NCBI RefSeq assembly: GCF_030158815.1
Contig: NZ_BPFZ01000011.1
Coordinates: forward strand, 1 to 64,000
Length of the DNA: 64,000 bases
Origin: Candidatus Phycosocius spiralis
GTDB taxonomy: Bacteria > Pseudomonadota > Alphaproteobacteria > Caulobacterales > Aquidulcibacteraceae
Reading direction: 5' to 3'
Both the position numbers and the translations under genes were made by a program. The notes below the pieces were generated by a model that saw nothing but the letters and a program-made list of their open reading frames with translations, did not search any database and was not told the DNA's origin. Below are positions 21,533 through 31,032 of this stretch, one piece after another (the first letter of the stretch is position 1; every line of letters begins with the position of its first letter).

Positions 21533-22258
21533 TTACTCTGTCTTTGCGGGCGGTTTAGCTCGGATAGCATTGATCAAACGCGAATTCCCTTTATCCATCG
21601 TCGATTGTAACATCGCGTTAAATGCTGGCGACGGTCTTACGCCGGGATAAGCTATCTTCATTTCTGAGGAAGTCGCCGCATTTATTGAATAGTCCTGTCC
21701 AAAGATGTTTACATCAATCTCAACCGTTATGGGCGGGAAATTATTGGTAAGTTCGCTTGGATCAAACCAGCCACTATGCATGCGGTCTCGGCCACATTTT
21801 GGGGCGCGCCAGATTTTTGGAGCTTTCACATCCTCCATCCAATAACCGCCATAGAGACCAAAGCTTGCTGTGACTACCGACCAGGTTAAAGCACTGGATT
21901 CTGCTTCTTGGTTAAGATAAATATCGTATCGTCTGATAATGAGGTTGCCCGCCTGCCCTGGAAATGCCTCTGCAAGCGCATTCTCGAGCCGGGCGATTCT
22001 GTCGGCGGCAAAGACTGAGTCGCCAAGCTGCGTGACCCCATCGAAACAAGAAAAGCCCCCAGCCCAACCGGTCAGATTGATATCGAATTTGGTCGCATCT
22101 CGCTTTCTCTGATCAACAATTGAAAATGTACCCGAAAGGGTTGCAGGCGGCTTAAGTCGGCTTGCAAACATGTCCAAACGAGACTGCTCTTCTGGTGACA
22201 GTGGGGTGGAGACACATCCAACGACACACAATGCTAAGCCAATAAACCAAAACCGCAT
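21533..22258 (-). CDS. Putative lipoprotein of unknown function
   Basis: From the ATG at 22258, preceded by GAGGGG, the protein starts MRFWFIGLALCVVGCVS. That is a lipoprotein signal with lipobox VVGC, so it should be attached to the cell envelope. The mature part of about 225 residues has no motif I recognise. It contains LSGTFSIVDQRKRDATKFD, IIRRYDIYLNQEAE and a C-terminal PSPAFNAMLQSTMDKGNSR region. An ATG at 22279 is in frame but would disturb the signal. It stands alone, with convergent or divergent neighbours at a distance. I cannot assign a function. Confidence 0.65.
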   Translation of the reverse strand: MRFWFIGLALCVVGCVSTPLSPEEQSRLDMFASRLKPPATLSGTFSIVDQRKRDATKFDINLTGWAGGFSCFDGVTQLGDSVFAADRIARLENALAEAFPGQAGNLIIRRYDIYLNQEAESSALTWSVVTASFGLYGGYWMEDVKAPKIWRAPKCGRDRMHSGWFDPSELTNNFPPITVEIDVNIFGQDYSINAATSSEMKIAYPGVRPSPAFNAMLQSTMDKGNSRLINAIRAKPPAKTE

Positions 22259-22403
22259 CGACCCCTCAAAAATTATCATAAAACGAACTAAACGCAGAGT
22301 TAAGGTCAGTCAATAACATTCCAAGATTGCGCTGCACGCTAAAGGGCACCCCGTTGCGCGCAACCCTCTAGCGCCCACCACAAGGCACGGCTAGAGAATT
22401 TGG

Positions 22404-23348
22404 GTGACTATTCCTTTAGACGCAGAACCCATCGGCTTTGTTGACCATGCACCCAGCGCGTGGCGGCCGTATTTGCGTTTATCGCGGTTTGATCGCCCGA
22501 TTGGGTTTTGGCTATTGGCGCTTCCTTGCTTCATGGGGCAGTTTTTAGGCCGCGCTGGCATTGGGTTTTCGAGCTTAGACTTGGTTTTAATGCTGGCTTG
22601 GATCGTGGGGTCCATTGCCATGCGCGGGGCGGGGTGCAGCTTCAATGACCTCATTGACCGTGATATTGACAAATGTGTTGTGCGCACAAGCGGCAGACCC
22701 CTGCCCGCAGGTATGATTACCCCGCGCGAAGCATTCATCTGGACATTGGTTCAGTGCGGCGTGGGTCTTGGGGTATTGCTGATATTACCTACCCCGGCCC
22801 AGGTAGTGGCCTTATGCGCCATTCCTTTGGTTGGGGCCTATCCCTTTATGAAAAGGATCACCTGGTGGCCGCAAGTGTGGCTGGGTCTTACTTTCAATTG
22901 GGGAGTATTGGTCGGCTATGTTGCAGTCATGGGCAGCTTGGATGTCGCGGCGCTATGCCTTTATGGCGCATGTGTGTGTTGGACCATCGGCTATGACACA
23001 ATTTATGCGCAGCAAGATGTTGAAGATGATGCTTTGGTTGGCGTGAAATCAACCGCGCGTCTATTTGGTGATCAAACCAAGATCTGGGTCAGTGGTTTTT
23101 ATGGCGCATGCACGCTGTTGGTGCTGCTGGCATGTAGTTTAAAGGTGCACAGCGTGATCGCTTGGACTGTGGGCTTGGGTGCAAGCTTGGCCTTTGGCGC
23201 TCATCTCTTCGGACAAGCCCGGGCGTTACCTTCGCAGGGTGTGGCGCAAAACCCGCTTAGACTATTCAAATCAAACCAAATGGCGGGCTTGATTTTGGTC
23301 GTGGGGCTTGGCATGCAAGCATTGGTTGGCTGGATCATTTTCCCCTAG
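22404..23348 (+). CDS. ubiA: 4-hydroxybenzoate polyprenyltransferase
   Basis: UbiA attaches the polyprenyl tail to 4-hydroxybenzoate in ubiquinone synthesis at the inner membrane. The 314 residues have about eight hydrophobic segments. The first Mg-diphosphate motif is NDLIDRDIDK at 81-90, followed by CVVRTSGRPLPAG. The second is YDTIYAQQDVEDDALVGVKS near residue 200. The start is a GTG at 22404. A UbiD-family decarboxylase, which acts on the UbiA product in this pathway, lies about 4 kb downstream. Confidence 0.93.
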   Translation: MTIPLDAEPIGFVDHAPSAWRPYLRLSRFDRPIGFWLLALPCFMGQFLGRAGIGFSSLDLVLMLAWIVGSIAMRGAGCSFNDLIDRDIDKCVVRTSGRPLPAGMITPREAFIWTLVQCGVGLGVLLILPTPAQVVALCAIPLVGAYPFMKRITWWPQVWLGLTFNWGVLVGYVAVMGSLDVAALCLYGACVCWTIGYDTIYAQQDVEDDALVGVKSTARLFGDQTKIWVSGFYGACTLLVLLACSLKVHSVIAWTVGLGASLAFGAHLFGQARALPSQGVAQNPLRLFKSNQMAGLILVVGLGMQALVGWIIFP

Positions 23349-23372
23349 CCTTGGACGGAACGGAGCCTTGAT

Positions 23373-23987
23373 ATGAGTGAAGCCTTGGCCCAATGCGATC
23401 CAATTATGGCCAAATTGGTCGCCGCCCATGGCCCCTGCCCCATCCCCACGCGCGAAGAGCAAACCGCCTATCAAAGCCTATTTCGCGCGATTGTGTACCA
23501 GCAATTATCTGGCAACGCCGCAGGCACCATTTTAGGCCGCGTGCTGACTTTATGTGGCGATCCCACCACCGCACCCGATCCCGCCCATCTAATGAAACAG
23601 AGTGATGAGGATTTGCGCGCGTGTGGCCTGTCGCGTCAAAAAATTGCTGCCCTCAAAGACCTGTCCGCCAAGCGGATTGAAGGCATTGTGCCCGATAGCA
23701 AAGAGATTGACCATCTGCCCGACGAAGACATCATCGCACGCCTTACCGCCGTGCGCGGCGTGGGCCAATGGACGGTGGAGATGTATTTGATGTTCACGCT
23801 TGGTCGCCCCGATGTGTGGCCGGTGGATGATTTAGGTGTCCGCAAAGGTTGGATGATCGCCTATGGATTGGACGAAATGCCCAAACCGAAGGCCTTCAAA
23901 ACCATGGCCGATCATCTACGCCCCTATCGCACCCAAGCGGCTTGGTATTGCTGGCAGGCTGTGGATTCGGTACTGCCTGATCTTTAA
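23373..23987 (+). CDS. DNA-3-methyladenine glycosylase, AlkA/HhH-GPD family
   Basis: A 204-residue base-excision-repair enzyme that removes alkylated purines. The family start FRAIVYQQLSGNAAGTI is present. The helix-hairpin-helix is LTAVRGVGQWTVEMYLMF and the catalytic Asp follows in WPVDDLGVRKG. It lacks the N-terminal regulatory and beta domains of E. coli AlkA, which is usual for the short 3-methyladenine glycosylase II group. It starts 25 bp after ubiA, so the two may be co-transcribed. Confidence 0.9.
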   Translation: MSEALAQCDPIMAKLVAAHGPCPIPTREEQTAYQSLFRAIVYQQLSGNAAGTILGRVLTLCGDPTTAPDPAHLMKQSDEDLRACGLSRQKIAALKDLSAKRIEGIVPDSKEIDHLPDEDIIARLTAVRGVGQWTVEMYLMFTLGRPDVWPVDDLGVRKGWMIAYGLDEMPKPKAFKTMADHLRPYRTQAAWYCWQAVDSVLPDL

Positions 23988-24025
23988 CGCACTTAAGAAA
24001 GACTGACGGACAAGGATGATTGGCG

Positions 24026-24586
24026 ATGATTTGGCTTTGTACTGGACTAATCCTTTTTTTAGGCGCTCATGGCTTTGTTCGCTTGATTGGTCCACGTGAA
24101 GAATTGATCACGCGATTTGGTCCCCAAGCCTATCGAGGCCTTTTTTCCTTGATCAGTTTAGCAGGCTTAGTGCTTCTAATTTATGGCTATAGCCTTTACC
24201 GCGATCAGGGCATGATCGAGGTGTGGGAGCCCCCGCGTTTTTTGGCTAATGTGACCTTGCTTTTAATGCTACCTGCGATGATTTTGCTGATTTCGACTTA
24301 TGCACCGGGCAAAATCAAGGCCATGGTCGTGCATCCAATGTTGGGTTCGGTGAAGATTTGGGCGCTCGCGCATTTATTGGCGAATGGTGATTTGGGCTCC
24401 ATGCTGCTGTTTGGCGGCTTTTTGGCTTGGGCGCTCTTTGCGCGCATCCGGCTGGGTAAGGCTGTGCGTGTTTCGATGCCTTGGGGCAGGGGCGATATGA
24501 TCGCGATTGGCGGCGGTATTGCCGTCTGGCTGGGCTTTATGGTGGGCCTACACAAGCTGCTGATTGGTGTAGCCGTGGTGGGGTAA
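24026..24586 (+). CDS. NnrU-family membrane protein
   Basis: A polytopic protein of about 186 residues with five to six hydrophobic segments. NnrU-family features are LFLGAHGFVRLIGPREELI, YAPGKIKAMVVHPMLGSVKI and WALAHLLANGDLGSMLLFGG. NnrU was first linked to nitric oxide metabolism, but most homologues, as here, have no denitrification genes nearby and no proven activity. The ATG at 24026 is chosen over a TTG at 24020. It lies 38 bp after the glycosylase gene, same strand. Confidence 0.85.
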   Translation: MIWLCTGLILFLGAHGFVRLIGPREELITRFGPQAYRGLFSLISLAGLVLLIYGYSLYRDQGMIEVWEPPRFLANVTLLLMLPAMILLISTYAPGKIKAMVVHPMLGSVKIWALAHLLANGDLGSMLLFGGFLAWALFARIRLGKAVRVSMPWGRGDMIAIGGGIAVWLGFMVGLHKLLIGVAVVG

Positions 24587-24632
24587 GATGCGCATCTTTT
24601 CCCTCAGACAAAGATGCACACCTTTGACGAGA

Positions 24633-25052
24633 TTAGCTGTACGGCTTGTCAGCTGACGCCGCTGGGTCCTCTGCCTCTAGCGTGACAATCAATGGATTTG
24701 GAACAAGATCCAACATAGCGCCAGAGCTGGCATCAACACCTACCCCAATAATGCCGCCCACAATCACATTGCCAGCCATTCCAGCACCACCGGCACCTGA
24801 AATTTTGTTGATCACATTGCCAGTATAAGTCTTGTAGCCAGGCTTCGTGATCGTCACAGAAAATTGCGACTTACGAGGCATTTTAAATGAACAAGGCGTG
24901 GCAGCGCAGCTAAAGCCATTGGTTGTAGAAACCGCTGCACCGCCAGGTGTTGTTTGAACTGTAAAGTCGGTTTTAGTACCACGGGTAATTGTTGCGCAAC
25001 TTGCAAGCGCCAGCACCGGAATGGCAATGGCTATGATTTTAGTGATTCTCAT
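24633..25052 (-). CDS. PEGA-like small lipoprotein
   Basis: A 139-residue protein starting MRITKIIAIAIPVLALASCA, a lipoprotein signal with lipobox LASC. After TITRGTKTDFTVQTTPGGA comes a PEGA-like beta-sandwich pattern (VTITKPGYKTYTG), then a glycine-rich stretch (GAGGAGMAGNVIVGGIIGVG) that looks membrane-associating, and a short tail. Homologues are common in proteobacterial envelopes and are often mislabelled as translation factors. The function is unknown. It is convergent with nnrU. Confidence 0.75.
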   Translation of the reverse strand: MRITKIIAIAIPVLALASCATITRGTKTDFTVQTTPGGAAVSTTNGFSCAATPCSFKMPRKSQFSVTITKPGYKTYTGNVINKISGAGGAGMAGNVIVGGIIGVGVDASSGAMLDLVPNPLIVTLEAEDPAASADKPYS

Positions 25053-25276
25053 AAGTTTTCCTCATTGTTATGGTGCCAGTTATCAAGTTGGGCAAATCAG
25101 CGAAAGATAAATAAGTAAACATTTCAACATGTAAGCTATCCCCCTAGCCCATTCTGACTCTTGGACATTAAATAAGCTTAATCTCATGTCAATCTAGGGA
25201 AGCTCATCATAACTAAGTGTTTGAATGTGCAGGGGGGTGATTGGGGATGGTTGGTGTCTTGACGCTTCAACTCAGT

Positions 25277-25939
25277 ATGGACTCAAAAGAGCACATTCTC
25301 CCAAGATTGCTAGCCTTCATCCTTGCTAATACGCGCCGTACTCACCCTGCCCATTGCCCTGAAATTCAATTGCATTTGGCCGATCACGCTGTAGCGCTTT
25401 GGCAATTGACGGAAGTGGAGCTGGCCAAACAAGGCTTGCCTCTGCCCTTTTGGGCCTTCGCTTGGGCGGGTGGGCAGGCTTTAGCGCGTTATGTGCTAGA
25501 TCACTGCGAACTGGTCGCAGGAAAGCGGGTTTTAGACCTTGCCTCAGGCTCAGGCTTAGTGGCGATTGCAGCTACAATGGCAGGAGCCGTACACGTGACA
25601 GCTGCCGATATCGACCCTTATGCCATAGCAGCCATCGGCCTTAATGCCAAGGTGAACCGACAAGAAATTGACTGCCATTTTGGTGACTTGATTGGCCAAG
25701 AAGTTGACGCAGATATCATCTTGGTTGGCGATTTTTTTTATGAACGCGACATTGCCTACCCCTTGTTTAACTGGCTATTAGCGTGCCAGGCCAAGGGTAT
25801 TATGATCTTGATCGGTGACCCAGGGCGCACCTATCTGCCCAAAGCCCATTTGAAGGAAGTTGCTTGCTATACCATTGAAGTATCTCGTGAACTGGAAGAT
25901 AGCGATGTAAAGATGACAAGCGTTTGGGCACTCAGATAA
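25277..25939 (+). CDS. Class I methyltransferase resembling ETF-beta lysine methyltransferase (METTL20-like)
   Basis: About 220 residues from the ATG at 25277; TTG and ATG starts at 25241 and 25247 are in frame. The core shows PFWAFAWAGGQALARYVLD, then the SAM loop VLDLASGSGLVAIAA, the acidic ADIDPYAIAAIGLNA, and VGDFFYERDIAYPL. The late motif is ILIGDPGRTYLPK. WAFxWxGGQALARY and GDPGRxYLP are the marks of the METTL20 family that methylates lysines of electron-transfer flavoprotein beta. The substrate here is inferred. No etfAB genes lie in the window. Confidence 0.7.
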   Translation: MDSKEHILPRLLAFILANTRRTHPAHCPEIQLHLADHAVALWQLTEVELAKQGLPLPFWAFAWAGGQALARYVLDHCELVAGKRVLDLASGSGLVAIAATMAGAVHVTAADIDPYAIAAIGLNAKVNRQEIDCHFGDLIGQEVDADIILVGDFFYERDIAYPLFNWLLACQAKGIMILIGDPGRTYLPKAHLKEVACYTIEVSRELEDSDVKMTSVWALR

Positions 25940-25975
25940 GCGAGAGGGCAAAGCCTAAAACGAAGGAGTGTGTGG

Positions 25976-26854
25976 ATGAGAAATTGGATTATTGTTTTGA
26001 TCGCTTCTGCCTGCCTTGCAGGTTGCGCAGGCCCACAGCTATTAAACATGGCAGCCCATGTCCCAGGCAAAGTCGAACACAATATCAGCTATGGTCCCCT
26101 AACGCGCCAGAAGCTGGATATATACAATCCCAAAACGCTTCTACCTGACACACCGGTATTGGTCTTCTATCATGGTGGGTCTTGGCAATTTGGCTCAAAA
26201 GAAGACTATAAATTTTTTGGCACGAGCTTCGCGGCGAGTGGAGTACAAACCATTATAGTCAATTATCGGCTATATCCAGAAGTAGGATTTCCAGGTTTTG
26301 TAGAAGATGGTGCGAAAGCATTGGCTTTCATCCAACAATCCATCGCCAAGGATCGTCCTATTTTCATCGCTGGGCATTCAGCAGGTGCCCATATTGCGGC
26401 ACTGATTGACCTTGATCCAAGATATTTAGCCGCAGAAGGTACGAACACTTGTGCCGGGGTCAAAGGGCTGATTGGTATCGCTGGACCTTATTTTTTTACC
26501 CCAATCGAGCCAGTCTATAAAGAAATTTTTCCAGCCACTACCCTAGACATCTCAATGCCTCTTCAATTTGCGGCTACACGTGCACCGCCAGCCCTGTTTT
26601 TGCATGGAACAGACGATACCATCGTAGAGCCCAAGCTGAGTGAAGAAATGGCACAAGCCCTGATCCAACATGGAAATTCGGCAGAATTAAAGCTTTATCA
26701 GGGGGTTGGGCATAATTTTATCCTTGGTGCAATCTCGCCTCTATTACGCCAAACCGCACCTACTTTGCGTGACACGCTGGACTTCATGCGTGCTCAAAAA
26801 GCACAAGGCTACCCTGGTTGCGCCCGGAAGGAAAAATCAGATGCGCCGCTTTGA
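25976..26854 (+). CDS. Alpha/beta hydrolase (esterase-like) lipoprotein
   Basis: From the ATG at 25976, with AAGGAG upstream, it begins MRNWIIVLIASACLAGCAG, a lipoprotein signal with lipobox LAGC. The hydrolase domain has the oxyanion motif VFYHGGSWQFG, the nucleophile elbow IAGHSAGAHIAAL, an acid in LFLHGTDDTIVEP and a His in GVGHNF. This matches carboxylesterase/BD-FAE-type enzymes that cleave small esters. It is probably tethered to the envelope. It overlaps the next gene by 14 bp and runs in the same direction. Confidence 0.85.
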   Translation: MRNWIIVLIASACLAGCAGPQLLNMAAHVPGKVEHNISYGPLTRQKLDIYNPKTLLPDTPVLVFYHGGSWQFGSKEDYKFFGTSFAASGVQTIIVNYRLYPEVGFPGFVEDGAKALAFIQQSIAKDRPIFIAGHSAGAHIAALIDLDPRYLAAEGTNTCAGVKGLIGIAGPYFFTPIEPVYKEIFPATTLDISMPLQFAATRAPPALFLHGTDDTIVEPKLSEEMAQALIQHGNSAELKLYQGVGHNFILGAISPLLRQTAPTLRDTLDFMRAQKAQGYPGCARKEKSDAPL

Positions 26855-27233
26855 TCCAAGATCCCGCAACGTCTTGGGTGGGAAATTGGAACTTTGTTCG
26901 CTTGACCCCCTCACCGGTTGGTTTCGCAATGGCTGTTGCGAAACCGAGGGCCTTGACCATGGCACCCATGTTGTTTGCGCTGTGATGACCGATGCTTTCT
27001 TGTACCACCAGAAACAAGTCGGCAATGATCTTGTAACCCCGCGCCCAGAATTTGGCTTTCCTGGCCTTGTCGCAGGCGATCAGTGGTGTGTGTGCCTAAC
27101 CCGCTGGAAACAGGCGCATGATGCAGGCTGTGCACCCCCTATCCGGCTCGAAGCCACCCATGAAGAGGCTTTGGTGGTGGTGCCACTCGAAACGCTGCAA
27201 ACCTATGCAGTCAATTCGCCTCGCACGACATGA
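26841..27233 (+). CDS. DUF2237 family protein
   Basis: A 130-residue cytoplasmic protein matching the DUF2237 pattern throughout: [67 protein letters not shown] and [11 protein letters not shown]. Several conserved Cys residues (C in CSLD, GCC, VVCA, CVC) could bind a metal, but no function is established. The ATG at 26841 lies inside the end of the hydrolase gene, and its stop overlaps the next frame. It is part of the same plus-strand unit as ubiD. Confidence 0.88.
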   Translation: MRRFDPRSRNVLGGKLELCSLDPLTGWFRNGCCETEGLDHGTHVVCAVMTDAFLYHQKQVGNDLVTPRPEFGFPGLVAGDQWCVCLTRWKQAHDAGCAPPIRLEATHEEALVVVPLETLQTYAVNSPRTT

Positions 27234-27250
27234 AAGGTGATGAAACACAC

Positions 27251-28792
27251 ATGGCCTATAAAAGCATGCGCGAGTTTATGGCGCGCCTTGAAACCGAACA
27301 AAAACTGGTGCGCATACAAGAGCCCGTGTCCACGGTTTTGGAAATGACCGAAATTCAAACGCGTTTGCTGGCAACAGAGGGGCCTGCGACCTTATTTGAA
27401 CATGCGCTGATCGGTGATGGAAGTCGCGCGACCATGCCGGTTTTGACCAATTTGTTTGGTACCGTTGAACGCGTCGCCATGGGTGTGACCATGGGTGGCA
27501 AGGACCGTCGTACCGCCCAGGATTTACGTGAAGTGGGTGAGCTTTTGGCTTTCTTGCGCCAGCCAGAGCCACCTCGCGGTTTAAAAGAGGCCTTTGACCT
27601 CATCCCATTGGCCAAAACCGTGATGCAAATGCGGCCCAATACGATCAAAAGCGTTCGATTTGGTAAAGCACCCTGTCAAGAGATTGTTTGGCAAGGGGCC
27701 GATATCGACTTGTCGCGCCTGCCCATTCAAAGCTGTTGGCCGGGGGAGCCGGCACCTTTAATCACTTGGCCTTTGATTGTGACGAAGGGCCCCAGCGACA
27801 AGCGCGAAGATAATTACAATCTTGGCATTTACCGCATGCAGCAGATCGGCAAGGACCGCGCCATCATGCGCTGGCTGGCCCATCGTGGCGGCGCACAACA
27901 TTATAAGCGGTGGAAAGATACCAAGCCCGAGCCTTTGCCTGCCGCAGTCGTGCTTGGTGCTGATCCTGGCACGATTTTAGCGGCTGTTACCCCCGTTCCT
28001 GAGACATTGAGCGAATATCAGTTCGCGGGACTAATGCGGGGCACGAAACTGGATTTAGTGGCGTGCAAAACCATTCCTATTGAAGTTCCTGCCCACGCCG
28101 AAATCATCCTTGAGGGCCATGTGCTCCTTGATGAATATGCCGATGAAGGCCCTTATGGCGACCACACAGGCTATTATAATTCAGTTGAAAAATTCCCTAT
28201 CTTTCAGGTTTCGTGCATCACCATGCGCAAAGATCCGATTTATCTGTCAACCTTTACAGGCCGCCCACCTGACGAGCCCAGCGTGCTGGGCGAGGCGCTA
28301 AACGAAGTATTTATCCCCTTATTGCAGCAGCAATTTCCAGAAATCACCGATTTCTGGTTGCCGCCTGAGGGTTGCTCCTATCGCATTGCCGTTATCTCGA
28401 TGAAAAAGGCCTTTCCGGGCCATGCCAAGCGGGTGATGATGGGGGCTTGGTCATTCTTGCGCCAATTCATGTACACGAAATGGATCATTGTGGTGGATGA
28501 CAATATCAATGCGCGTGACTGGAAAGACGTGATGTGGGCGATTTCAACGCGCATGGACCCAGTGCGTGATATCACTTTGGTGGACCGCACGCCGATAGAC
28601 TATCTCGATTTCGCGAGCCCTGAAAGTGGCCTTGGTTCGAAAATCGGACTGGACGCGACCAACAAAATTCATCCAGAAACCCACCGCGAGTGGGGCCTAG
28701 AAATCCGTATGGACGCCAAAATCATTGAAGCGGTCACCGAAAAATGGGGTCGCTTAGGCCTGCCAGGAGAAGGCAAGCCGATCTGGAAATAG
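27251..28792 (+). CDS. ubiD: UbiD-family prenylated-FMN decarboxylase
   Basis: UbiD decarboxylates 3-polyprenyl-4-hydroxybenzoate in ubiquinone synthesis, using the prenyl-FMN made by UbiX. From the ATG at 27251 (AAAGGTGAT upstream) it has 513 residues. Family motifs are visible: [75 protein letters not shown] and [10 protein letters not shown]. UbiA in the same window supports a ubiquinone role, although other UbiD-family enzymes act on aromatic acids. No ubiX is seen here. Confidence 0.92.
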   Translation: MAYKSMREFMARLETEQKLVRIQEPVSTVLEMTEIQTRLLATEGPATLFEHALIGDGSRATMPVLTNLFGTVERVAMGVTMGGKDRRTAQDLREVGELLAFLRQPEPPRGLKEAFDLIPLAKTVMQMRPNTIKSVRFGKAPCQEIVWQGADIDLSRLPIQSCWPGEPAPLITWPLIVTKGPSDKREDNYNLGIYRMQQIGKDRAIMRWLAHRGGAQHYKRWKDTKPEPLPAAVVLGADPGTILAAVTPVPETLSEYQFAGLMRGTKLDLVACKTIPIEVPAHAEIILEGHVLLDEYADEGPYGDHTGYYNSVEKFPIFQVSCITMRKDPIYLSTFTGRPPDEPSVLGEALNEVFIPLLQQQFPEITDFWLPPEGCSYRIAVISMKKAFPGHAKRVMMGAWSFLRQFMYTKWIIVVDDNINARDWKDVMWAISTRMDPVRDITLVDRTPIDYLDFASPESGLGSKIGLDATNKIHPETHREWGLEIRMDAKIIEAVTEKWGRLGLPGEGKPIWK

Positions 28793-28834
28793 GGCGTTGT
28801 CAAGCGACAAGATCTAAGCGTTGTAGCCGCTCTC

Positions 28835-29041
28835 TCACCATTTGGCAGGGTGCACCAGAAAAAGGGTGTATGCCCGCCACGCACCTCCAAACCCAATTGC
28901 CGTTGCGGTAAAGTTGGTCACCAGTGCGCGTACTATAGTGTTAGGTGTGACTTTGGGGTGAGCAGGATCGATGTTTTTCTTGGTAAAAGCGACATCGTTA
29001 CAACCCCCGCAAAGATAACCATTGACGATTTCCATACTCAT
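28835..29041 (-). CDS. Possible small protein, unrecognised
   Basis: An open frame of 68 residues from the ATG at 29041, or 82 from an upstream ATG at 29083. It starts MSMEIVNGYLCGGCNDVAFT and contains KKNIDPAHPKVTPNTIVRAL. A CxxC pair near the N-terminus could bind metal. There is no strong ribosome site and no neighbour on the same strand. It could be a decayed gene or a chance frame in a region rich in pseudogenes. I do not recognise a family. Confidence 0.3.
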   Translation of the reverse strand: MSMEIVNGYLCGGCNDVAFTKKNIDPAHPKVTPNTIVRALVTNFTATAIGFGGAWRAYTLFLVHPAKW

Positions 29042-29603
29042 TCTTGCCTGTTCTAAGTCAACTAACCTTAGATGTCCCGGCACTCATTTTTGGTTACACT
29101 TGAATTTGTATGGACGTGCTTGGGAATGTATCCAATCAAATCCCAATTGGATTAGCCCTGGCCATTGTTTGGAGAGATTGATCTATTGGACACTGGCATT
29201 TCTTGCTTACAAAAGCTGAAAATTTGGGTCCAAAAACCAATGGGTTGATGGACGTAAACCCTATGGTATAAAAAAGCTCGCCCGCTGCCCAGCCTGCCAA
29301 AGCGATACCTAAGAGATCTTTCTTAAGGGCTTACCTAATCTGCCTCATCAACAACTGCAACTACCCCAACGCGCTTAGCTCAAAAATGTCTTAGGTGACA
29401 ACACTTCACCTATATCCCAGCTAATGGCGATCTAATCATTGGCAATTTCAGATCATTCTTTTACCAAATGCACGCAACAAAGGGTGGGCAGGCATCTGCC
29501 ATAAGGCATTCACAACAACCTAGATATACTAATCAAAAAAAACTACCACCTAATAAGCATCATCCTTGCAACAAGCGCAGCATCACGACTGCAACTTCCT
29601 GAT
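29042..29603. other. 560 bp without a recognisable gene
   Basis: Mostly AT-rich sequence with stops in all frames. A short minus-strand reading near 29220-29320 (GIALAGWAAGELFYTIGF) has the look of one membrane helix of a decayed MAPEG-like protein, but it is too short to call. No hairpin-plus-T terminator was found. Confidence 0.45.
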
Positions 29604-29759
29604 TTATTTGGGGAACTGAATAAACCCTGATAAATCAACCATGCGCTGCGGCAACAGTTCGTCAAATTGCTCGCCCATCACGCGAACGAACGCTATACCT
29701 ACCGATAATGCGACCAAGCCTAGAGCTATCAAGATTAGTCCCACGATCATGATTGCCAT
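29604..29759 (-). CDS. Small single-pass membrane protein (51 aa)
   Basis: This short gene begins with an ATG at 29759, preceded by AAGGAGGG nine bases upstream, a near-perfect ribosome site. The protein has a 24-residue hydrophobic helix (MIVGLILIALGLVALSVGIA) followed by FVRVMGEQFDELLPQRM and an aromatic end. It has the features of a genuine small inner-membrane protein with a short polar tail. No family is recognised. It stands alone between decayed segments, which makes an intact frame with such a site notable. Confidence 0.6.
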   Translation of the reverse strand: MAIMIVGLILIALGLVALSVGIAFVRVMGEQFDELLPQRMVDLSGFIQFPK

Positions 29760-29942
29760 CGGCTTTCCCTCCTTGATTGAAACACGCTAACAGGCGAATA
29801 CTGAAAACATATGAATAGATAGGTTCGCGTTCGCGCGTGCCTATTCACCAATTCTTAAACGCTACTTCGATGACGATTTGATGGTGAGAAAGTGGCAGAC
29901 CAGTGATTATTGTGGAGACCCTAACCCACAGATGCTTTTAGC

Positions 29943-30316
29943 GCGGCTGCCCTTTATGTCAGGCTTAATAGTTTCATCATTTTTGGCTTGCTTTGGCAGA
30001 TTATCAATCTGCGTCGACGCGAGTAGATTGTAATGAGAGACGGTGGATATGCCCCATTGATTCGGGCTAATCGCGCCCATGGTAATGCCATTGAAATAGC
30101 CCCAATTGCTTTTATTGGTCTATGTGCGTTAGCTTTCATTGGCAGCGCAATCTAGATTATAAATTTGGGTGGATTTTGTCTGACAGTGGGGTGGACCTTG
30201 CACGCTAAGGCCTGTCGGGTTTTGAAGGAACCTCCTTCGGCCGCACAGTCGGCATGCTTCTTTCGCTTATCGCCATGCTCTGGATCGGTGGCCCCTGTGT
30301 CCTTGGGGCTTTGTGA
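29943..30316 (+). pseudogene. MAPEG-family membrane protein, broken
   Basis: The plus strand reads AALYVRLNSFIIFGLLWQII, NLRRRE, a TAG stop, then MRDGGYAPLIRANRAHGNAI and EIAPIAFIGLCALAFIG. A frame change follows, and the last helix reads GLSGFEGTSFGRTVGMLLSL up to a TGA at 30316. The RAxRAHGNxxE motif with four short hydrophobic segments is the MAPEG signature (membrane-associated glutathione/eicosanoid-type proteins). Two or more disabling changes make it a pseudogene. Confidence 0.75.
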
Positions 30317-30480
30317 GGCACGTGACCGGCTCTCCAGGTTCAACAATCGTTCAATCACGCCTATATACGCGCTAAGCGTACTTTGAGATGTAGTTTGGGT
30401 TTTCCATTTACCTAATCTGGCACAAGTCCTGCGTTACCCACGGGCAATCAGTCCAATTGGCCCAAAATGGGGAATTCCAG

Positions 30481-31032
30481 ATGAATTACGGCGCGTTGCA
30501 TCCAGAAAGTCAGGCGTTTTTGAGCTCTTGGCAGGCTTTAAGCGACCTTGGATCCCACCATGGTGGGGATTCTGTTTTAACAAGGGACGCTTCAACCATC
30601 ATTGATCGGATATTCCTGGCCCAACGGGTTGGCGAAGGGGTGTTTACATTTAAAACAATTGGCACAGAACTTAAATTCTGGACCGGGCGCGATTTACGCG
30701 ACCATGAAGTGTGCAGCCTGTTTCACGGACCCGATCAAGCTTTGGTTCGCGCACTACTCGAATCTGCCATGTCAGCCCCAGGCCCTGCATTGGCGCGCGC
30801 TATTGCTTTTGGTGCAGGGGTTGGGCAGCGCGCCGAAATTGAACTGGCATTTCTGCCCTTGATTGAAAAAGGTGTCGGGGACAGGGTTTTAGGACTGTTT
30901 CAGCCTCTCTCCATGGACAACAAAATTTCCAAGCCTGTCTTACGCATTGCCCTCACCTCCCTATCACCACCTGCACCTAACATGCCCATTCGTCAAGGTT
31001 TACGATTGGTTCGTAACGAGAGTGAATGCTAA
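30481..31032 (+). CDS. PAS-domain protein (PAS_5/MopJ-like)
   Basis: About 183 residues from the ATG at 30481; an in-frame TTG lies at 30457. The layout HPESQAFLSSWQALSDLG, then FLAQRVGEGVFTFKTIGTEL, then GRDLRDHEVCSLFHGPDQ fits the compact alphaproteobacterial PAS_5 family. Caulobacter MopJ, a cell-cycle modulator, belongs to this family. There is no output domain, so it would act by binding a partner. A basic tail follows the domain. The gene is convergent with the ABC transporter gene and overlaps its end by 4 bp. Confidence 0.75.
   Translation: MNYGALHPESQAFLSSWQALSDLGSHHGGDSVLTRDASTIIDRIFLAQRVGEGVFTFKTIGTELKFWTGRDLRDHEVCSLFHGPDQALVRALLESAMSAPGPALARAIAFGAGVGQRAEIELAFLPLIEKGVGDRVLGLFQPLSMDNKISKPVLRIALTSLSPPAPNMPIRQGLRLVRNESEC

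Noticed and set aside
29160-29330. Minus-strand reading GWAAGELFYTIGFTSINP, resembling part of a MAPEG helix
   Set aside because: Similarity covers one helix only, with no second motif. Probably debris, and possibly chance.
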